From: Idiomarina zobellii
GTDB taxonomy: Bacteria > Pseudomonadota > Gammaproteobacteria > Enterobacterales > Alteromonadaceae
Assembly (NCBI RefSeq): GCF_900100855.1
Contig: NZ_FNCB01000006.1
Coordinates: forward strand, 36,775 to 100,774
Direction of reading: 5' to 3'
Length of the DNA: 64,000 nucleotides
The position numbers and the translations under genes are program-made. The notes beneath the pieces were generated by a model. It was not told the DNA's origin. It did no database searches and saw only the letters and a list, made by a program, of their open reading frames with translations. Below, one piece after another: positions 1 to 9,752 of the stretch. Positions within the stretch are counted from its first letter, which is position 1. Each line of letters opens with the position of its first letter.

Positions 1-2
1 TG

Positions 3-566
3 GGTATTGATGCTAAGCAACAATGGCAGTTAAAAGGTGCGCAGTTACAGAACCTTGGATTGAGTGAAAGTGCGGAGCTGAGCGCCCAAATTGTCTCCTC
101 ATTGCTAGACAGTGACGGCACTATTTTAGTCAGAGAAAACAAGCTTGATGGTAACGCCATGGTCAGAATGCTGAATCTGGACATGGATGCCAGCGGCTCC
201 AGCAAACTGACCAATGCTATTGCCAGTGCGCTTAGCCAGTTACAGCGTTTGGACATTGCGACCAACATTACGGGCGATATTCAGAGTCCTTCGTTGAGTT
301 TTGACTCGGACCTGGATGATCAACTGGGCAGTTTACTGGCTGATACCGCTATGTCAGAGGCTGACGGCAAACTGGCAGACATTAAAGCAGACTTAACGGC
401 GAAAGTGTCTGATCAGTTAGGTGGTCAGGAAGAGCTGCTACAAAGCCTGACGCAATGGAACAGCGAATCAGGTGAGAAAGACCAGAAACTGGAAGAGTTA
501 CTGAAGTCTAAAATTGAAGACAGTCTGAAAGATAAGCTTAAGGGCCGCCTGTTTGGCGACTCTTAA
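3..566 (+). CDS. C-terminal part of an unrecognised large protein (possibly TIGR03545-like)
   Basis: The reading frame is already open at the left edge, so only the last ~187 residues are present. The visible part is hydrophilic, rich in Ser, Asp, Leu and Lys, with alternating segments ending in a strongly charged helical tail (KLEELLKSKIEDSLKDKLKG). There are no Cys residues and no obvious membrane segment. The tail and the repeated talk of paired hydrophobic/acidic strands recall the long periplasmic-facing TIGR03545 proteins found in Alteromonadales, but this is a weak resemblance from memory. It runs toward the convergent permease gene, with only 17 bases between the stops. No function is assigned. 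Confidence 0.5.
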   Translation, partial: GIDAKQQWQLKGAQLQNLGLSESAELSAQIVSSLLDSDGTILVRENKLDGNAMVRMLNLDMDASGSSKLTNAIASALSQLQRLDIATNITGDIQSPSLSFDSDLDDQLGSLLADTAMSEADGKLADIKADLTAKVSDQLGGQEELLQSLTQWNSESGEKDQKLEELLKSKIEDSLKDKLKGRLFGDS

Positions 567-583
567 GCTTAAGAAACCATGCG

Positions 584-1876
584 TTAAATCATAAACAGGC
601 CAATAGCGATAGCTAGCCCAATAAAAGGGACAACCACGGTTACCGCAGCTATTGGCCAATATGCGGCGCCGTGAGTTTCCTTACAGATAGCGCGAATGGT
701 TGTAACGATATAGCCATTATGAGGCAGTGAATCTAAGGCTCCGGAAGAAATTGAGACAATTCGATGAAGCTGTTCAGGGTTAACGCCGGCCTCTAAATAG
801 TGAGGCCCCACTTCTGGAAGCGCTATGGCCTGTCCTCCGGAAGCTGAACCCGTCAGTCCCGCAATCACACTGACCGCTACTGCTGCCCCCACCAGCTCAT
901 TGCCGGGTAATCCTGTCATTGCTGTAACAGCCTGTTCAAACGCTGGCGTTATTTTAGCGACGCTACCAAAGCCAACAACAGCGGCGGTATTACCAATCGC
1001 GAGAAGAGCTCCTACGGTTGCCTCATTAATGGCATTCTGTGGTCGGTGAAAATGCTTGATGTTAATAATGACCAATGACAAAACGCCACCCAGCAACGCC
1101 AGTATTAAAGCGTTTTGCTGAAACTCTTCGTGGAAGAAGAATGAGATACTGAGTACCACCAAAAGCGGAATAAGAGATTTCAACGGGGAAGGTAAGTCAC
1201 GGACAATTGTTTCGGGGTCATCGGGGCGACTTTCAAAGCACTCTCCATTAGCAACAGCCTTGTTTATCATTTTCTTGAGCCACCAGTAGCCCATAACAGC
1301 CATTAAACACGCAACCACCAAGCTAACTTCCCAGGCCGCATACGGGGAAGTCCCTAAATACTTGATAGGTATCCAGTTCTGTATCTCCGGGGAACCAGCC
1401 GAGGTCATTGTGAAAGTAACAGAACCGAAGGTAAGTGCAGCCGGGATAAATCGGCGTGGAAGATTTGCGTCTTTAAAAAGGCTTAAAGCCATTGGATAAA
1501 CTGAAAAAGCAACAATAAACACACTCACTCCGCCGTAAGTTAGCACTGCGCAGGCGAGAACAACCGCTAGTACCGCTTGTTTACGACCGAGTTTATCGAT
1601 AATAGACTTGGCCAAGCTGTCTGCAGCACCAGTGTCCTCCATAAACTTACCGAACATTGAGCCTAGTAAGAACATAAAAAACCAAGATGCTATGAATCCA
1701 GAAAAGCCATCCATATAAGTCGTTACAAAATTAGCATCTCCGGCAAGCACGCTGACGTTACTGGTCACTGCAACGCCCAGCGCACATAATGGGGCACTAA
1801 TGAATAAGTTCACCCCACGCAGGGTAAGCACGATAAGTAAGGTTAACCCTCCAATTAAACCAATCATACTTAGCAT
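584..1876 (-). CDS. GntP-family permease (organic acid:H+ symporter)
   Basis: A 430-residue, very hydrophobic inner-membrane protein with about 12 predicted membrane segments. The pattern fits the gluconate permease/GntP family: an N-terminal pair of segments, a Gly-rich stretch with GSMFGKFMEDTGAA around residues 72-86, a central TSAGSPEIQN stretch, a ~40-residue hydrophilic loop around residues 205-232, and a C-terminal SGSASGGQAIALPEVG region. Family members import gluconate, related sugar acids or hydroxybutyrate with protons; the substrate cannot be read from the sequence. The start has a good ribosome site (AAGGAAAA, six bases upstream). A shorter start three codons in is possible. It is downstream of the TRIC-like gene on the same strand (22-base gap), so the two may be co-transcribed. 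Confidence 0.75.
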   Translation of the reverse strand: MLSMIGLIGGLTLLIVLTLRGVNLFISAPLCALGVAVTSNVSVLAGDANFVTTYMDGFSGFIASWFFMFLLGSMFGKFMEDTGAADSLAKSIIDKLGRKQAVLAVVLACAVLTYGGVSVFIVAFSVYPMALSLFKDANLPRRFIPAALTFGSVTFTMTSAGSPEIQNWIPIKYLGTSPYAAWEVSLVVACLMAVMGYWWLKKMINKAVANGECFESRPDDPETIVRDLPSPLKSLIPLLVVLSISFFFHEEFQQNALILALLGGVLSLVIINIKHFHRPQNAINEATVGALLAIGNTAAVVGFGSVAKITPAFEQAVTAMTGLPGNELVGAAVAVSVIAGLTGSASGGQAIALPEVGPHYLEAGVNPEQLHRIVSISSGALDSLPHNGYIVTTIRAICKETHGAAYWPIAAVTVVVPFIGLAIAIGLFMI

Positions 1877-1898
1877 AGTTTTTCCTTATTATTTTTTG

Positions 1899-2516
1899 CT
1901 AGTAATGATCCTGATGGTCACGAAACACTGTCAATGACCATTGATATTTAATAGCGCCTAAGCGCATGACTAATGTTGCTGACATACCGGCGGCGAGCGC
2001 AATAAGTGGTTGGAATGGCACCAGTAACACATATACCGTAGCGCCAACCAGACAGGTCGTAGCGTAAAGTTCGCCTTTTAGCACCATAGGTATGTCGCGC
2101 GCTAAAACGTCGCGAAGCATGCCGCCGAAACACGCCGATATTGTACCCATAATAACGGCAATAAATGGGGAGAAGCCTGCGGCTAGTGTCTTTTCGGCGC
2201 CCATGGCTGCGAAAAAGGCTAACCCGAAAGCATCGGCTATTTGTAGCGTTGTCATGGGTATGTAGGCTTTAAATCTTAACCACACAATGGTGAGTAATGC
2301 AGCGGTTAAAATGGTGTACAGATAAACTTCATCGTGCGTCCAGAACACCGGCAAGCCAAGTATTAAGTCCCGAATCGTTCCACCGCCAATAGCAGTCGCA
2401 GAAGCGAGAACAATGACACCAAAGCCGTCCATTTTCTTACGAAACGCTAATAATGTGCCAGCTATCGCAAAAACAGCGACACCAGCCTGATCTGTCCAGT
2501 AGAATATCTGTTCCAT
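1899..2516 (-). CDS. TRIC-type cation channel family protein (YicG/YadS-like, UPF0126)
   Basis: A 205-residue protein with two internally similar halves of about three membrane segments each, the hallmark of the bacterial UPF0126/TRIC family. The first half carries the characteristic ATAIGGGTIRDLILG motif (about residues 39-53) and the second the related GTISACFGGMLRDVLARDIP motif (about residues 124-143). Characterised homologues form trimeric potassium- or glycine-related channels in the inner membrane; the exact role in this organism is unknown. Length matches the family. It sits divergently from the regulator gene at 2626, which starts 110 bases away, and just upstream of the GntP permease. 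Confidence 0.85.
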   Translation of the reverse strand: MEQIFYWTDQAGVAVFAIAGTLLAFRKKMDGFGVIVLASATAIGGGTIRDLILGLPVFWTHDEVYLYTILTAALLTIVWLRFKAYIPMTTLQIADAFGLAFFAAMGAEKTLAAGFSPFIAVIMGTISACFGGMLRDVLARDIPMVLKGELYATTCLVGATVYVLLVPFQPLIALAAGMSATLVMRLGAIKYQWSLTVFRDHQDHY

Positions 2517-2625
2517 GTGCGGTATAAAAGGTCAAAATGTTAAGGCTTAGTTTGTCATTAACCTTTGCTGATTCCCAGCACAAATTATGCCGTCTTACAC
2601 ACAGTCAAGCTAAGGATTAGCGTCA

Positions 2626-4140
2626 ATGAGTGTTACCCAGTGCACCACAAAACATGCGGTTGATGAACTGGTAGAGTCATACCAGCGCGTGCCTATGCTC
2701 ATTATAGCCACGCACCCGAACCGGGAGCGTATTGGTGAGCGAGCGGCATTGCTCGACTTGCACCTATCAGGAACGGACTACTTAAGTCGTGTAAAACCTG
2801 AGTTTGCGAAAAATGGTAATGCCGGCCGCGCATTGCTCGATGAATATGTGAGCCGCTCGCCTATTATCTTTGAGGCCACTGACAGTGGTGGCATCAAGTT
2901 GCGTGCGCACAGCACTAAAACCGTTCTGACATTAGCCGGCCGCCGCCCTCAGGACGAGTATCTGGTGAGTGAGGACGAACTGGATAACGGTGTCGTACTC
3001 GGACTTAACCATCGTATTGTGCTGTTGTTTAAACGCCTTCCGTTAAAAGACACGACAGTTGACGACAGCCATACGCTAATGGGTATTAGCGCAGATATTC
3101 AGGCAATACGTCACCGAGTTGAGCATCTGGCGACGTTGTCCGTACCTGTTATTATTCGTGGTGCTATTGGTGTTGGTAAGCAACAAGCCGCGTATGCCAT
3201 TCATAAAGAACAATTTGGCGATGATAAGCCTTTCATTTCAGTGAATTTAGCCGCCATTCACGATGCGGTCGCTGAAACAGAGTTATTTGGGGTGGTCAGA
3301 AATGCTAAGCATCAGCCGGGTTATTTCGAGCAGGCGGCTGGCGGCACTATTGTGTTGGAAGATATCGAAGACGCGTCAGACAACATACACCAACTACTGA
3401 GCCGCGCATTGCAGAGCCAAAGTGTCATGCCTAAAGGTAGCACTAAAGCCATACCTATTGAATGTCGCATTATAATAACCAGCCATCAGGAGAGTAGTGC
3501 CGTTGATGAGTCGTCGATGGTGTCGATGTTGTTTGAAAAGCTGGCGCCGTATCAGCTATTTATGCCGCCATTAGTGCAGCGTAAAGAAGATATTGGCCTG
3601 CTCTTTAACGCATTTGTTCGTGAGCAATGGCGCAAGTTGTATCCTGAAAAAGCGGATCAATTTGTCATACCGGGCGAGTTGATGAAACAGCTGATGACTT
3701 TTACCTGGCCGGGTAATGTTCGTCAGCTTCGAAATGTCGCGAGGCAGGTTGTTATCGACAGCCGAGATCAAGAGCAAATGTATTTAGACCCGCAATTGTT
3801 GTCTTTATTGAAGCCTCAGTCACCTCAGACGGGTTCGGCAGAGTCTGTGCCTAAACAACGCCGGCCGAACAGTGTGAGTCGGGGAGAACTTACAGGCGCT
3901 CTGGAAAGCTGCCAATTTGAACTCCAGGCTGTTGCCAAAAAGCTGAATATCTCAAGGGCGTCGGTTTATCAGTTAATCCAGCGCTTTGACGGTCTTCAGA
4001 CAGCGCAGGATCTCAGCGAATCGGAAATTAAAGACAGCTACGCAAAACACCGGGGTGATACCGAAAAAATGATGTGGGAACTACGTGTCTCACAGATAGG
4101 CTTGAGACGGCGTTTAAAAAGCTTAGGTTATGACATTTGA
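2626..4140 (+). CDS. FHA-like / degenerate sigma-54 enhancer-binding-protein-like regulator
   Basis: 504 residues. Residues ~22-137 look like an FHA-type domain (EYVSRSPIIFE near 73-83, then VVLGLNHRIVLLF near 123-135). Residues ~145-365 form an AAA+ domain of the NtrC type, with Walker A at 179-185 (GAIGVGK), the ELFG strand at 219-222, FEQAAGGTIVLEDIED at 234-249 and the family FTWPGNVRQLRN motif. The tail carries Fis-like and second helix-turn-helix segments. The GAFTGA loop that contacts sigma-54 is replaced by roughly GVVRNAKHQ, and the usual Walker B LDE reads LED. Activation through sigma-54 is therefore doubtful; a sigma-54-independent or regulatory role is inferred. It is the gene directly upstream of yajC-secDF, separated by 138 bases. 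Confidence 0.75.
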   Translation: MSVTQCTTKHAVDELVESYQRVPMLIIATHPNRERIGERAALLDLHLSGTDYLSRVKPEFAKNGNAGRALLDEYVSRSPIIFEATDSGGIKLRAHSTKTVLTLAGRRPQDEYLVSEDELDNGVVLGLNHRIVLLFKRLPLKDTTVDDSHTLMGISADIQAIRHRVEHLATLSVPVIIRGAIGVGKQQAAYAIHKEQFGDDKPFISVNLAAIHDAVAETELFGVVRNAKHQPGYFEQAAGGTIVLEDIEDASDNIHQLLSRALQSQSVMPKGSTKAIPIECRIIITSHQESSAVDESSMVSMLFEKLAPYQLFMPPLVQRKEDIGLLFNAFVREQWRKLYPEKADQFVIPGELMKQLMTFTWPGNVRQLRNVARQVVIDSRDQEQMYLDPQLLSLLKPQSPQTGSAESVPKQRRPNSVSRGELTGALESCQFELQAVAKKLNISRASVYQLIQRFDGLQTAQDLSESEIKDSYAKHRGDTEKMMWELRVSQIGLRRRLKSLGYDI

Positions 4141-4278
4141 TTCTACTGAGAGTTGAAAAACTTTCTGTTAAGATACGCTGTCTGTAAATTACGAATTGTA
4201 TTTTGGTTGCTTTGTCCCCATATCTCTGGAGAAGCAATCATAACGAATAATAATTTAACGTTAATTTGAGGGAAACTT

Positions 4279-4614
4279 ATGGACTTTTTTATTAGCTCAG
4301 CTTATGCCCAGGACGCTGGTGGACAAAGTGGTGGCGGTATGGAGCTTATCTTCATGCTGGTCATGTTCGCTTTGATTTTCTACTTCATGATTTACCGCCC
4401 ACAAGCAAAGCGCGTGAAAAAACACAAAGAATTAATGGGCTCTTTGAGCAAAGGTGACGAAGTTCTGACTCAAGGTGGGTTAGTTGGGAAAATCACCAAA
4501 GTGAGCGACGAAAAAGACTTTGTTGTTATCGCGTTGACTGACGAGTTAGAAGTGACCATTCAAAAAGGTGCTGTTACTTCTGTTCTTCCTAAGGGAACCA
4601 TGAAATCACTGTAA
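4279..4614 (+). CDS. yajC: Sec translocon accessory protein YajC
   Basis: 111 residues, the usual size. A single membrane segment at about residues 20-40 (ELIFMLVMFALIFYFMIYRP) is followed directly by the conserved RPQAKRVKKHKELM stretch and a small soluble domain with GDEVLTQGGLVGKITKV. YajC binds SecD/SecF and helps the Sec translocase at the inner membrane. It begins the yajC-secD-secF operon; secD follows after 29 bases. In many relatives tgt precedes yajC, but here the FHA/AAA+ regulator does. Confidence 0.95.
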   Translation: MDFFISSAYAQDAGGQSGGGMELIFMLVMFALIFYFMIYRPQAKRVKKHKELMGSLSKGDEVLTQGGLVGKITKVSDEKDFVVIALTDELEVTIQKGAVTSVLPKGTMKSL

Positions 4615-4643
4615 TGTGATAAAGAAATAAGCAGGGGCACGAC

Positions 4644-6488
4644 GTGTTAAACAAATACCCGTTGTGGAAAAACTTGCTGGTTATCTTTGTTGTATTAGTG
4701 GCAGCGCTTTATGCGCTGCCAAATATTTATGGCGAAGACCCAGCGGTGCAAATTTCCGCAGATAGAAACGCAACCATTGATGCAAGCACTATGGACCGCG
4801 TGCGCAACACGCTGGACAGTGTTGGCATTGAACCCAAAAGCGTGTCATTAGAGAATGAACAACTGTTGGTTCGTTTGAACTCAGACAACGAGCAGTTAAA
4901 GGCCAGAGAAACCATTCTTGATAGCTTGGGTGACGACTATATTGTCGCACTTAACCTCGCACCGGCAACACCCGAGTGGCTGAAAAGCTTAGGTGCCCAA
5001 CCAATGAAACTCGGCCTCGATTTACGTGGTGGTGTCCACTTCTTAATGGAAATCGATATGGACGAAGCAATGTCCAAAATTGTCGATGGCATGAAAGACA
5101 CCGTAAGAGCTGAGCTGCGTGAAGAGCGTATCCGTTATAGCGCCGTTCGAGTTGACGACACAGCCGTTGAAGTCGAGCTTCGTAACGACGAAGCGTATCA
5201 GCAGGCAGCCCAATACCTTGATAACCGTTATCAAGGTTATGTACTTGTTGAAGACGAAGAAAATCGTACTCTGCGCTTAGAAATGAGCGAACAGAAGATT
5301 GTCGAAACGCGCGACTACGCAGTTGACCAAAATATTACCATTATGCGTAACCGTGTGAACGAGCTTGGCGTCGCCGAGCCGGTCATTCAACGCCAGGGCT
5401 CCAATCGCATTGTTGTTGAGTTACCTGGTGTTCAGGACACTGCCCGGGCAAAAGAAATTCTCGGCGCGACAGCAACGCTGGAATTTCGCATGGTCGACAC
5501 TGAAAACGATGTCCGTGATGCGCAAAATGGCCGCGTGCCTTTTGGTAGTGAATTATTGCCAATGCGAGATGGTCCACAGCAACTGCTTAAAGAAGACGTT
5601 ATTTTAACGGGTGACCACATTGTTAATGCTGGCGTTGGCTACGACGAATATAACCGTCCTCAGGTAAATATAACGCTAGACGGTGCTGGTGGTAACAAAA
5701 TGTCGTTGGCAACAAAGGACAATGTCGGTAAGCCAATGGCAACGGTCTTTATTGAGTATGAAGCAACTGAAGAGCGCGACTCGGAAGGCAACCTGCAATT
5801 CACGAAAAGTGCTGAGGTTATCAACGTCGCGACCGTACAGTCTCGTCTTGGAAGTAGCTTCCGTATTACCGGTGTTGGTGCTAACGAAGCGCAAAACCTG
5901 GCGCTGCTGCTTCGCGCCGGTGCTCTTATTGCGCCTATTCAAATTGTTGAAGAGCGAACCGTTGGTCCAAGCCTGGGTCAGCAAAACATCGATTCAGGTA
6001 TACAGGCTATTTTCTGGGGCTTCGTTTTAGTGTTGGCCTTTATGGTCGTGTATTACAAGAAGTTTGGTCTGGTCGCAAATGCGGCATTGGCAACCAACTT
6101 AATTTTAATTATTGGCGTTATGTCGATGATACCAGGAGCGACACTGACCTTGCCGGGTATGGCAGGTATTGTCTTAACCGTTGGTATGGCGGTCGATGCG
6201 AACGTACTTATTTTTGAGCGTATACGTGAAGAAATAAAAGCGAAGCGCAGTCCGCAACAGGCTATTCATCATGGTTATGACAGTGCTCTGTCGACCATAG
6301 CCGATGCCAACGTCACGACATTAATTGCCGCACTTATTCTGTTCGCTATTGGTAACGGGCCTATTAAAGGCTTCGCTATTACTCTAGCAATCGGCATTAT
6401 TACATCCATGTTTACAGCCATTGTCGGTACGCGTGCCATTGTTAACTCCGTTTGGGGTGGCAAGCGCTTATCGAAGCTGTCGATATAA
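4644..6488 (+). CDS. secD: Protein translocase subunit SecD
   Basis: 614 residues, typical for proteobacterial SecD. An N-terminal membrane segment (residues ~8-27) is followed by the large periplasmic part with the conserved [16 protein letters not shown] motif near residues 122-137 and [17 protein letters not shown] near 233-249. The C-terminal half holds the membrane bundle with [26 protein letters not shown], the D-containing TM4 region used for proton-driven pulling. SecD works with SecF to complete export of Sec substrates using the proton or sodium gradient. The start is GTG with a weak Shine-Dalgarno sequence (AGCAGGGGCA). secF follows after 15 bases. Confidence 0.97.
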   Translation: MLNKYPLWKNLLVIFVVLVAALYALPNIYGEDPAVQISADRNATIDASTMDRVRNTLDSVGIEPKSVSLENEQLLVRLNSDNEQLKARETILDSLGDDYIVALNLAPATPEWLKSLGAQPMKLGLDLRGGVHFLMEIDMDEAMSKIVDGMKDTVRAELREERIRYSAVRVDDTAVEVELRNDEAYQQAAQYLDNRYQGYVLVEDEENRTLRLEMSEQKIVETRDYAVDQNITIMRNRVNELGVAEPVIQRQGSNRIVVELPGVQDTARAKEILGATATLEFRMVDTENDVRDAQNGRVPFGSELLPMRDGPQQLLKEDVILTGDHIVNAGVGYDEYNRPQVNITLDGAGGNKMSLATKDNVGKPMATVFIEYEATEERDSEGNLQFTKSAEVINVATVQSRLGSSFRITGVGANEAQNLALLLRAGALIAPIQIVEERTVGPSLGQQNIDSGIQAIFWGFVLVLAFMVVYYKKFGLVANAALATNLILIIGVMSMIPGATLTLPGMAGIVLTVGMAVDANVLIFERIREEIKAKRSPQQAIHHGYDSALSTIADANVTTLIAALILFAIGNGPIKGFAITLAIGIITSMFTAIVGTRAIVNSVWGGKRLSKLSI

Positions 6489-6503
6489 GGGAGGTACAGG
6501 AAT

Positions 6504-7442
6504 ATGATTAATTCAGAAGAACGACTTCCCTTTATGCGCTTCCGGGGTATTGCCGGAATCATCAGTGCATTATTGGTTATTGCGTCTATCGTGTCATTGT
6601 CGGTAAACAAACTGAACTTTGGTCTCGATTTTACCGGTGGTACTTTGTTGGAAGTTGGCTTTGAAGAGCCTGCGGACCTCAACCGAGTACGTAGCTCGTT
6701 AGAAAGCGAAGGCTTCGGCGATGCTGTTGTTCAGAATTACGGAACGCAGGAAGATATTCTTATTCGCCTGGAACCCCGTGCTGACGTAAAAGCCGAAGAG
6801 CTTGGTTCAAATATCCTCGAAGCACTGCGTGCAGAGTTCGATAAGACAGTTGAAATGCGCCGTATTGAATTCGTTGGCCCCAATGTTGGTGACGAGTTCA
6901 TTGAGCAGGGCGGTTTAGCTATGCTGACAGCGCTAATCTGTATTTTGCTTTACATTGCGATGCGCTTTGAATGGCGTTTAGCGGTCGGCGCAGTCGCTGC
7001 GTTGGCGCACGATGTGACTCTTACACTTGGATTGTTCTCAGTGTTAGGCCTTGAGTTTGACTTAACGGTACTGGCAGCGCTTCTTGCGGTTATAGGTTAC
7101 TCCATTAACGATACCGTTGTAGTGTGTGACCGTATACGTGAAACGTTCCGTAAGTACGCTAAGTTAACGCCTATTCAAACTGTGAACCGGGCACTGACTG
7201 ACACATTAAGCCGTACTTTGGTCACGTCCATTACCACTATTTTGGTGTTGCTGACGTTGTTCTTCTTAGGCGGTCCATTAATTCACGGTTTCGCAACAGC
7301 GTTGTTATTCGGTGTGGTTATCGGTACCTACTCGTCAATTTACATTGCAAGTACCGTCGCCTTAGCCTTTGGTGTAAGCCGAGAAGACTTAATGCCTCCG
7401 GAAGTTGAAAAAGAAGGTGCAGACCAGGATCCTCTTCAATAA
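6504..7442 (+). CDS. secF: Protein translocase subunit SecF
   Basis: 312 residues, family length. The N-terminal membrane segment is followed by NFGLDFTGGTLLEVGF (about residues 38-53), the SecF equivalent of the SecD LDLRGG motif. The five C-terminal membrane segments contain LAVIGYSINDTVVVCDRIRE, matching the conserved charged TM4 motif. It partners SecD in late-stage protein export. A strong ribosome site (GGGAGG) lies ~12 bases before the ATG. The stop codon lies in the loop of a 12-bp hairpin (7425-7452). Confidence 0.97.
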   Translation: MINSEERLPFMRFRGIAGIISALLVIASIVSLSVNKLNFGLDFTGGTLLEVGFEEPADLNRVRSSLESEGFGDAVVQNYGTQEDILIRLEPRADVKAEELGSNILEALRAEFDKTVEMRRIEFVGPNVGDEFIEQGGLAMLTALICILLYIAMRFEWRLAVGAVAALAHDVTLTLGLFSVLGLEFDLTVLAALLAVIGYSINDTVVVCDRIRETFRKYAKLTPIQTVNRALTDTLSRTLVTSITTILVLLTLFFLGGPLIHGFATALLFGVVIGTYSSIYIASTVALAFGVSREDLMPPEVEKEGADQDPLQ

Positions 7443-7452
7443 GAGGGTCCTG
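7425..7452 (+). other. 12-bp hairpin enclosing the secF stop codon
   Basis: Bases 7425-7436 pair with 7441-7452 along their full length, with one G-U pair, around a CAAT loop. The secF stop codon spans the loop/stem boundary. No U-run follows, so it is not a standard Rho-independent terminator. It may act as an mRNA stabiliser or processing signal between secDF and yaaA. Confidence 0.4.
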
Positions 7453-7477
7453 AGTTAACATTACAGGAGATTAGAGC

Positions 7478-8254
7478 ATGCTAGCCGTTGTTTCACCTGC
7501 TAAAAATCTAGACTATGACAGTGACTTGCCGAAGTTAGACGTCACCCAGCCAAGAATGCTGGACCAGGCAGAGGCCTTGGTTAAAGTCTGTCGCAAATTA
7601 AGTCCACAAGACTTAGGCTCGCTAATGAAAATTAGTGATAAGTTAGCCGGGCTTAACGCTGCGCGATTTGAAGAGTGGCAACGGCCGTTCACGGAAGAAA
7701 ATGCTCGTCCTGCAATGTATGCGTTTAACGGAGATGTCTACACGGGTTTAGAGGCAGCTTCGTTAGATGCTGAGGCAGTGAATAATGCGCAGCAGCATTT
7801 ACGCATATTGTCAGGGCTATATGGTGTATTAAGACCTCTTGACTTAATGCAGCCATACCGCCTGGAAATGGGCACGAAGCTGCAAACCGAGAAAGGCAAA
7901 AACCTTTATGAATTTTGGGGTGAGTCGATAACAGAACAGCTCAATAAAGACCTGGACGCTATCGACAGCTCAATCTTAGTTAACTTGGCATCGAACGAGT
8001 ATTTTTCTGCGGTAAAACCAAAAGCGCTGAACGCAGACATTGTAACGCCGGTGTTTAAAGACGAAAAAAATGGTCAATACAAAGTCATTAGCTTCTATGC
8101 TAAGAAAGCAAGAGGCATGATGGCGCGCTTTATTGTGAACCAAAAGCCACAATCTGTGTCTGATCTTAAAGAGTTTGATGCGGCCGGATACAGCTACAAC
8201 GAAGACCTGTCAAAAGGTAATGAGTTGGTGTTTTGCCGGGCAGAGCAAAAATAA
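7478..8254 (+). CDS. yaaA: Peroxide stress protein YaaA (UPF0246/DUF328)
   Basis: 258 residues, exactly the family size. It begins with [15 protein letters not shown], the conserved N-terminus, and contains [16 protein letters not shown] (near residue 88), [25 protein letters not shown] (near 110) and [13 protein letters not shown]. coli YaaA lowers free iron and DNA damage under peroxide stress and binds DNA; this function is carried over from the family. A good ribosome site (CAGGAGATTAG) precedes the ATG. It is followed after 10 bases by the DUF3014 gene. Confidence 0.95.
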   Translation: MLAVVSPAKNLDYDSDLPKLDVTQPRMLDQAEALVKVCRKLSPQDLGSLMKISDKLAGLNAARFEEWQRPFTEENARPAMYAFNGDVYTGLEAASLDAEAVNNAQQHLRILSGLYGVLRPLDLMQPYRLEMGTKLQTEKGKNLYEFWGESITEQLNKDLDAIDSSILVNLASNEYFSAVKPKALNADIVTPVFKDEKNGQYKVISFYAKKARGMMARFIVNQKPQSVSDLKEFDAAGYSYNEDLSKGNELVFCRAEQK

Positions 8255-8264
8255 GGAGCCCTGA

Positions 8265-9143
8265 ATGAGTGAAGACAAAGTAGAAAACTCTCCGGCAACA
8301 GAAGATGCCAGCCGGAAAACAACCTGGGCCGTTGTTATTGTCATTGTGGTTGCGGTCATTGCTGCTGTTATTTGGTGGTGGTTGCCCTCGGAAAAGCCAC
8401 AGCAGCAAGAAAAGGTTGTTGTGGAGCAGTCAACCTCAACAGAGGTAGAAGCAGAGTCATACGAACCTGAAGAGCCTGCAGAACAAGAGCCGGAAACTTT
8501 ACCCGAACCCGTAGAGCCAGAGCCTGAACCGGTTGAACAAACCGAAGAAGACCCCGAGCCTGAACAAATAGCACTACCAGAGCTTAACAACAGTACGCCG
8601 ACGGTTTTACAGGAGCTGGACTCAAGCGATATTAACATTCGTCCGCTGAAAAGCTCTCAGCTTATCCGCGACGCTGTCGTATTAGCCGACAATATTAGTA
8701 ATGGCAGTATTGTTCGAGACCGCACTATTGTGCAGCGCCCGGATGGTCGTTTTAGCGTTATAGAAGTGGATGGTGAGCTTTATATTGATGAGAGTTCCTA
8801 CCGTCGTTACGACGCACTAGTCGACTGGTTCGTTAGTCTGGACGCCTACGCATTAGCTGACAACTACGAGCTCTTTAAGCCTTTAGTTCAGGAAGCGTAT
8901 GCGGAAATTGGTTACCCGGATTCAAACTTTGATGACACCCTAATCGAAGCTATCGATGTGCTGCTGTCGACACCAGTGCCGGAAGGTTTGGTCGAGGTGA
9001 ACGCTGACAGCGTCATGTATACTTATGCGGATGATGCTTATGAAGCGTTACCGGCAGCCCAAAAGCAATTGTTGCGCATGGGGCCGGACAATATCGAGCG
9101 TATTAAACAAAAACTTAGAGAAATCCAAAGGGCACTGCAGTAG
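8265..9143 (+). CDS. DUF3014 domain protein, membrane-anchored
   Basis: 292 residues. A short cytoplasmic tail is followed by one membrane segment (about residues 22-44, AVVIVIVVAVIAAVIWWW). Next comes a long Glu/Pro-rich linker (about residues 50-105) with repeated EPEP-type units, then a helical periplasmic domain of about 180 residues that matches the DUF3014 family as I remember it (SSQLIRDAVVLADNISNG, RPDGRFSVIEVDGELYID). The function of DUF3014 is unknown; a periplasm-spanning role is suggested by the rigid linker. It sits between yaaA and the acyltransferase, overlapping neither (3 bases to the next start). Confidence 0.7.
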   Translation: MSEDKVENSPATEDASRKTTWAVVIVIVVAVIAAVIWWWLPSEKPQQQEKVVVEQSTSTEVEAESYEPEEPAEQEPETLPEPVEPEPEPVEQTEEDPEPEQIALPELNNSTPTVLQELDSSDINIRPLKSSQLIRDAVVLADNISNGSIVRDRTIVQRPDGRFSVIEVDGELYIDESSYRRYDALVDWFVSLDAYALADNYELFKPLVQEAYAEIGYPDSNFDDTLIEAIDVLLSTPVPEGLVEVNADSVMYTYADDAYEALPAAQKQLLRMGPDNIERIKQKLREIQRALQ

Positions 9144-9146
9144 TTT

Positions 9147-9752
9147 ATGAAAAGTAACGATCAGCTTCCTGAATTTGTAAAAGGCGAATTTCCTGTCAGA
9201 GATAATCGTTTCTTGCGCTGGGTTGGCCGTGTTGGAATGCGTCTCATGGGAGGCTGGAAAATTAACGGAAGTATGCCAGCGGTTAAAAAGGCGATTCTTC
9301 CTGTGGCGCCACATACGTCAAACTGGGACTTCCCGGTTGGCGCGTTCGTTATGCTTGCTATGGGACTTAAACTGAATTACCTGGGTAAGAATAGCCTGTT
9401 CCGCTTTCCTATAAAAACGCTGATGACCAAGCTGGGAGGCATTCCTGTAGATAGAAGTGCCGCTAATGGGGTAGTTGGCAGCATGGTCGAGCAGTTTCGT
9501 AGCAAGGACGAGCTTATTCTGGTTATCACCCCGGAGGGTACGCGTAAAAAAGTCACTGAATGGAAAAAGGGCTTTTTGCACATGGCGAAGCAAGCAAAAG
9601 TACCGGTTATACCAATTGCATTCGACTTTGCCCGTAAAGCCATTGATATTGGCCCAGCGTTAATGATCACCGACGAAATTGAAAAAGAACTACTTCGTGT
9701 GAAGTCGTTTTTTGCGCATGCGCAGGGCAAACGGAGTGAAGCATCGTGCTAA
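9147..9752 (+). CDS. 1-acyl-glycerol-3-phosphate acyltransferase-like protein (PlsC family)
   Basis: 201 residues. The acyltransferase block I motif is present as HTSNWD (near residue 53-58; HX4D catalytic pair), block II/III as LGGIPVDRSA (near 97) and ITPEGTRKKV (near 127-136, the substrate-phosphate site). Members transfer acyl chains to lysophospholipids at the inner membrane; this compact type without clear membrane segments often belongs to the glycerol acyltransferase/lysophospholipid group rather than housekeeping PlsC. No strong Shine-Dalgarno sequence is seen, and the start lies 3 bases after the DUF3014 stop, so translational coupling is likely. Its end overlaps the next gene by 7 bases. 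Confidence 0.8.
   Translation: MKSNDQLPEFVKGEFPVRDNRFLRWVGRVGMRLMGGWKINGSMPAVKKAILPVAPHTSNWDFPVGAFVMLAMGLKLNYLGKNSLFRFPIKTLMTKLGGIPVDRSAANGVVGSMVEQFRSKDELILVITPEGTRKKVTEWKKGFLHMAKQAKVPVIPIAFDFARKAIDIGPALMITDEIEKELLRVKSFFAHAQGKRSEASC

Noticed and set aside
5365..6030. Several forward and reverse frames inside secD
   Set aside because: They lie wholly within secD, whose motifs are continuous, and have no family features.
8210..8638. Ser/Gly-rich reverse-strand frame of 142 codons
   Set aside because: It is the mirror of the Glu/Pro-rich linker of the DUF3014 gene; composition comes from the codons of the real gene and there is no ribosome site.
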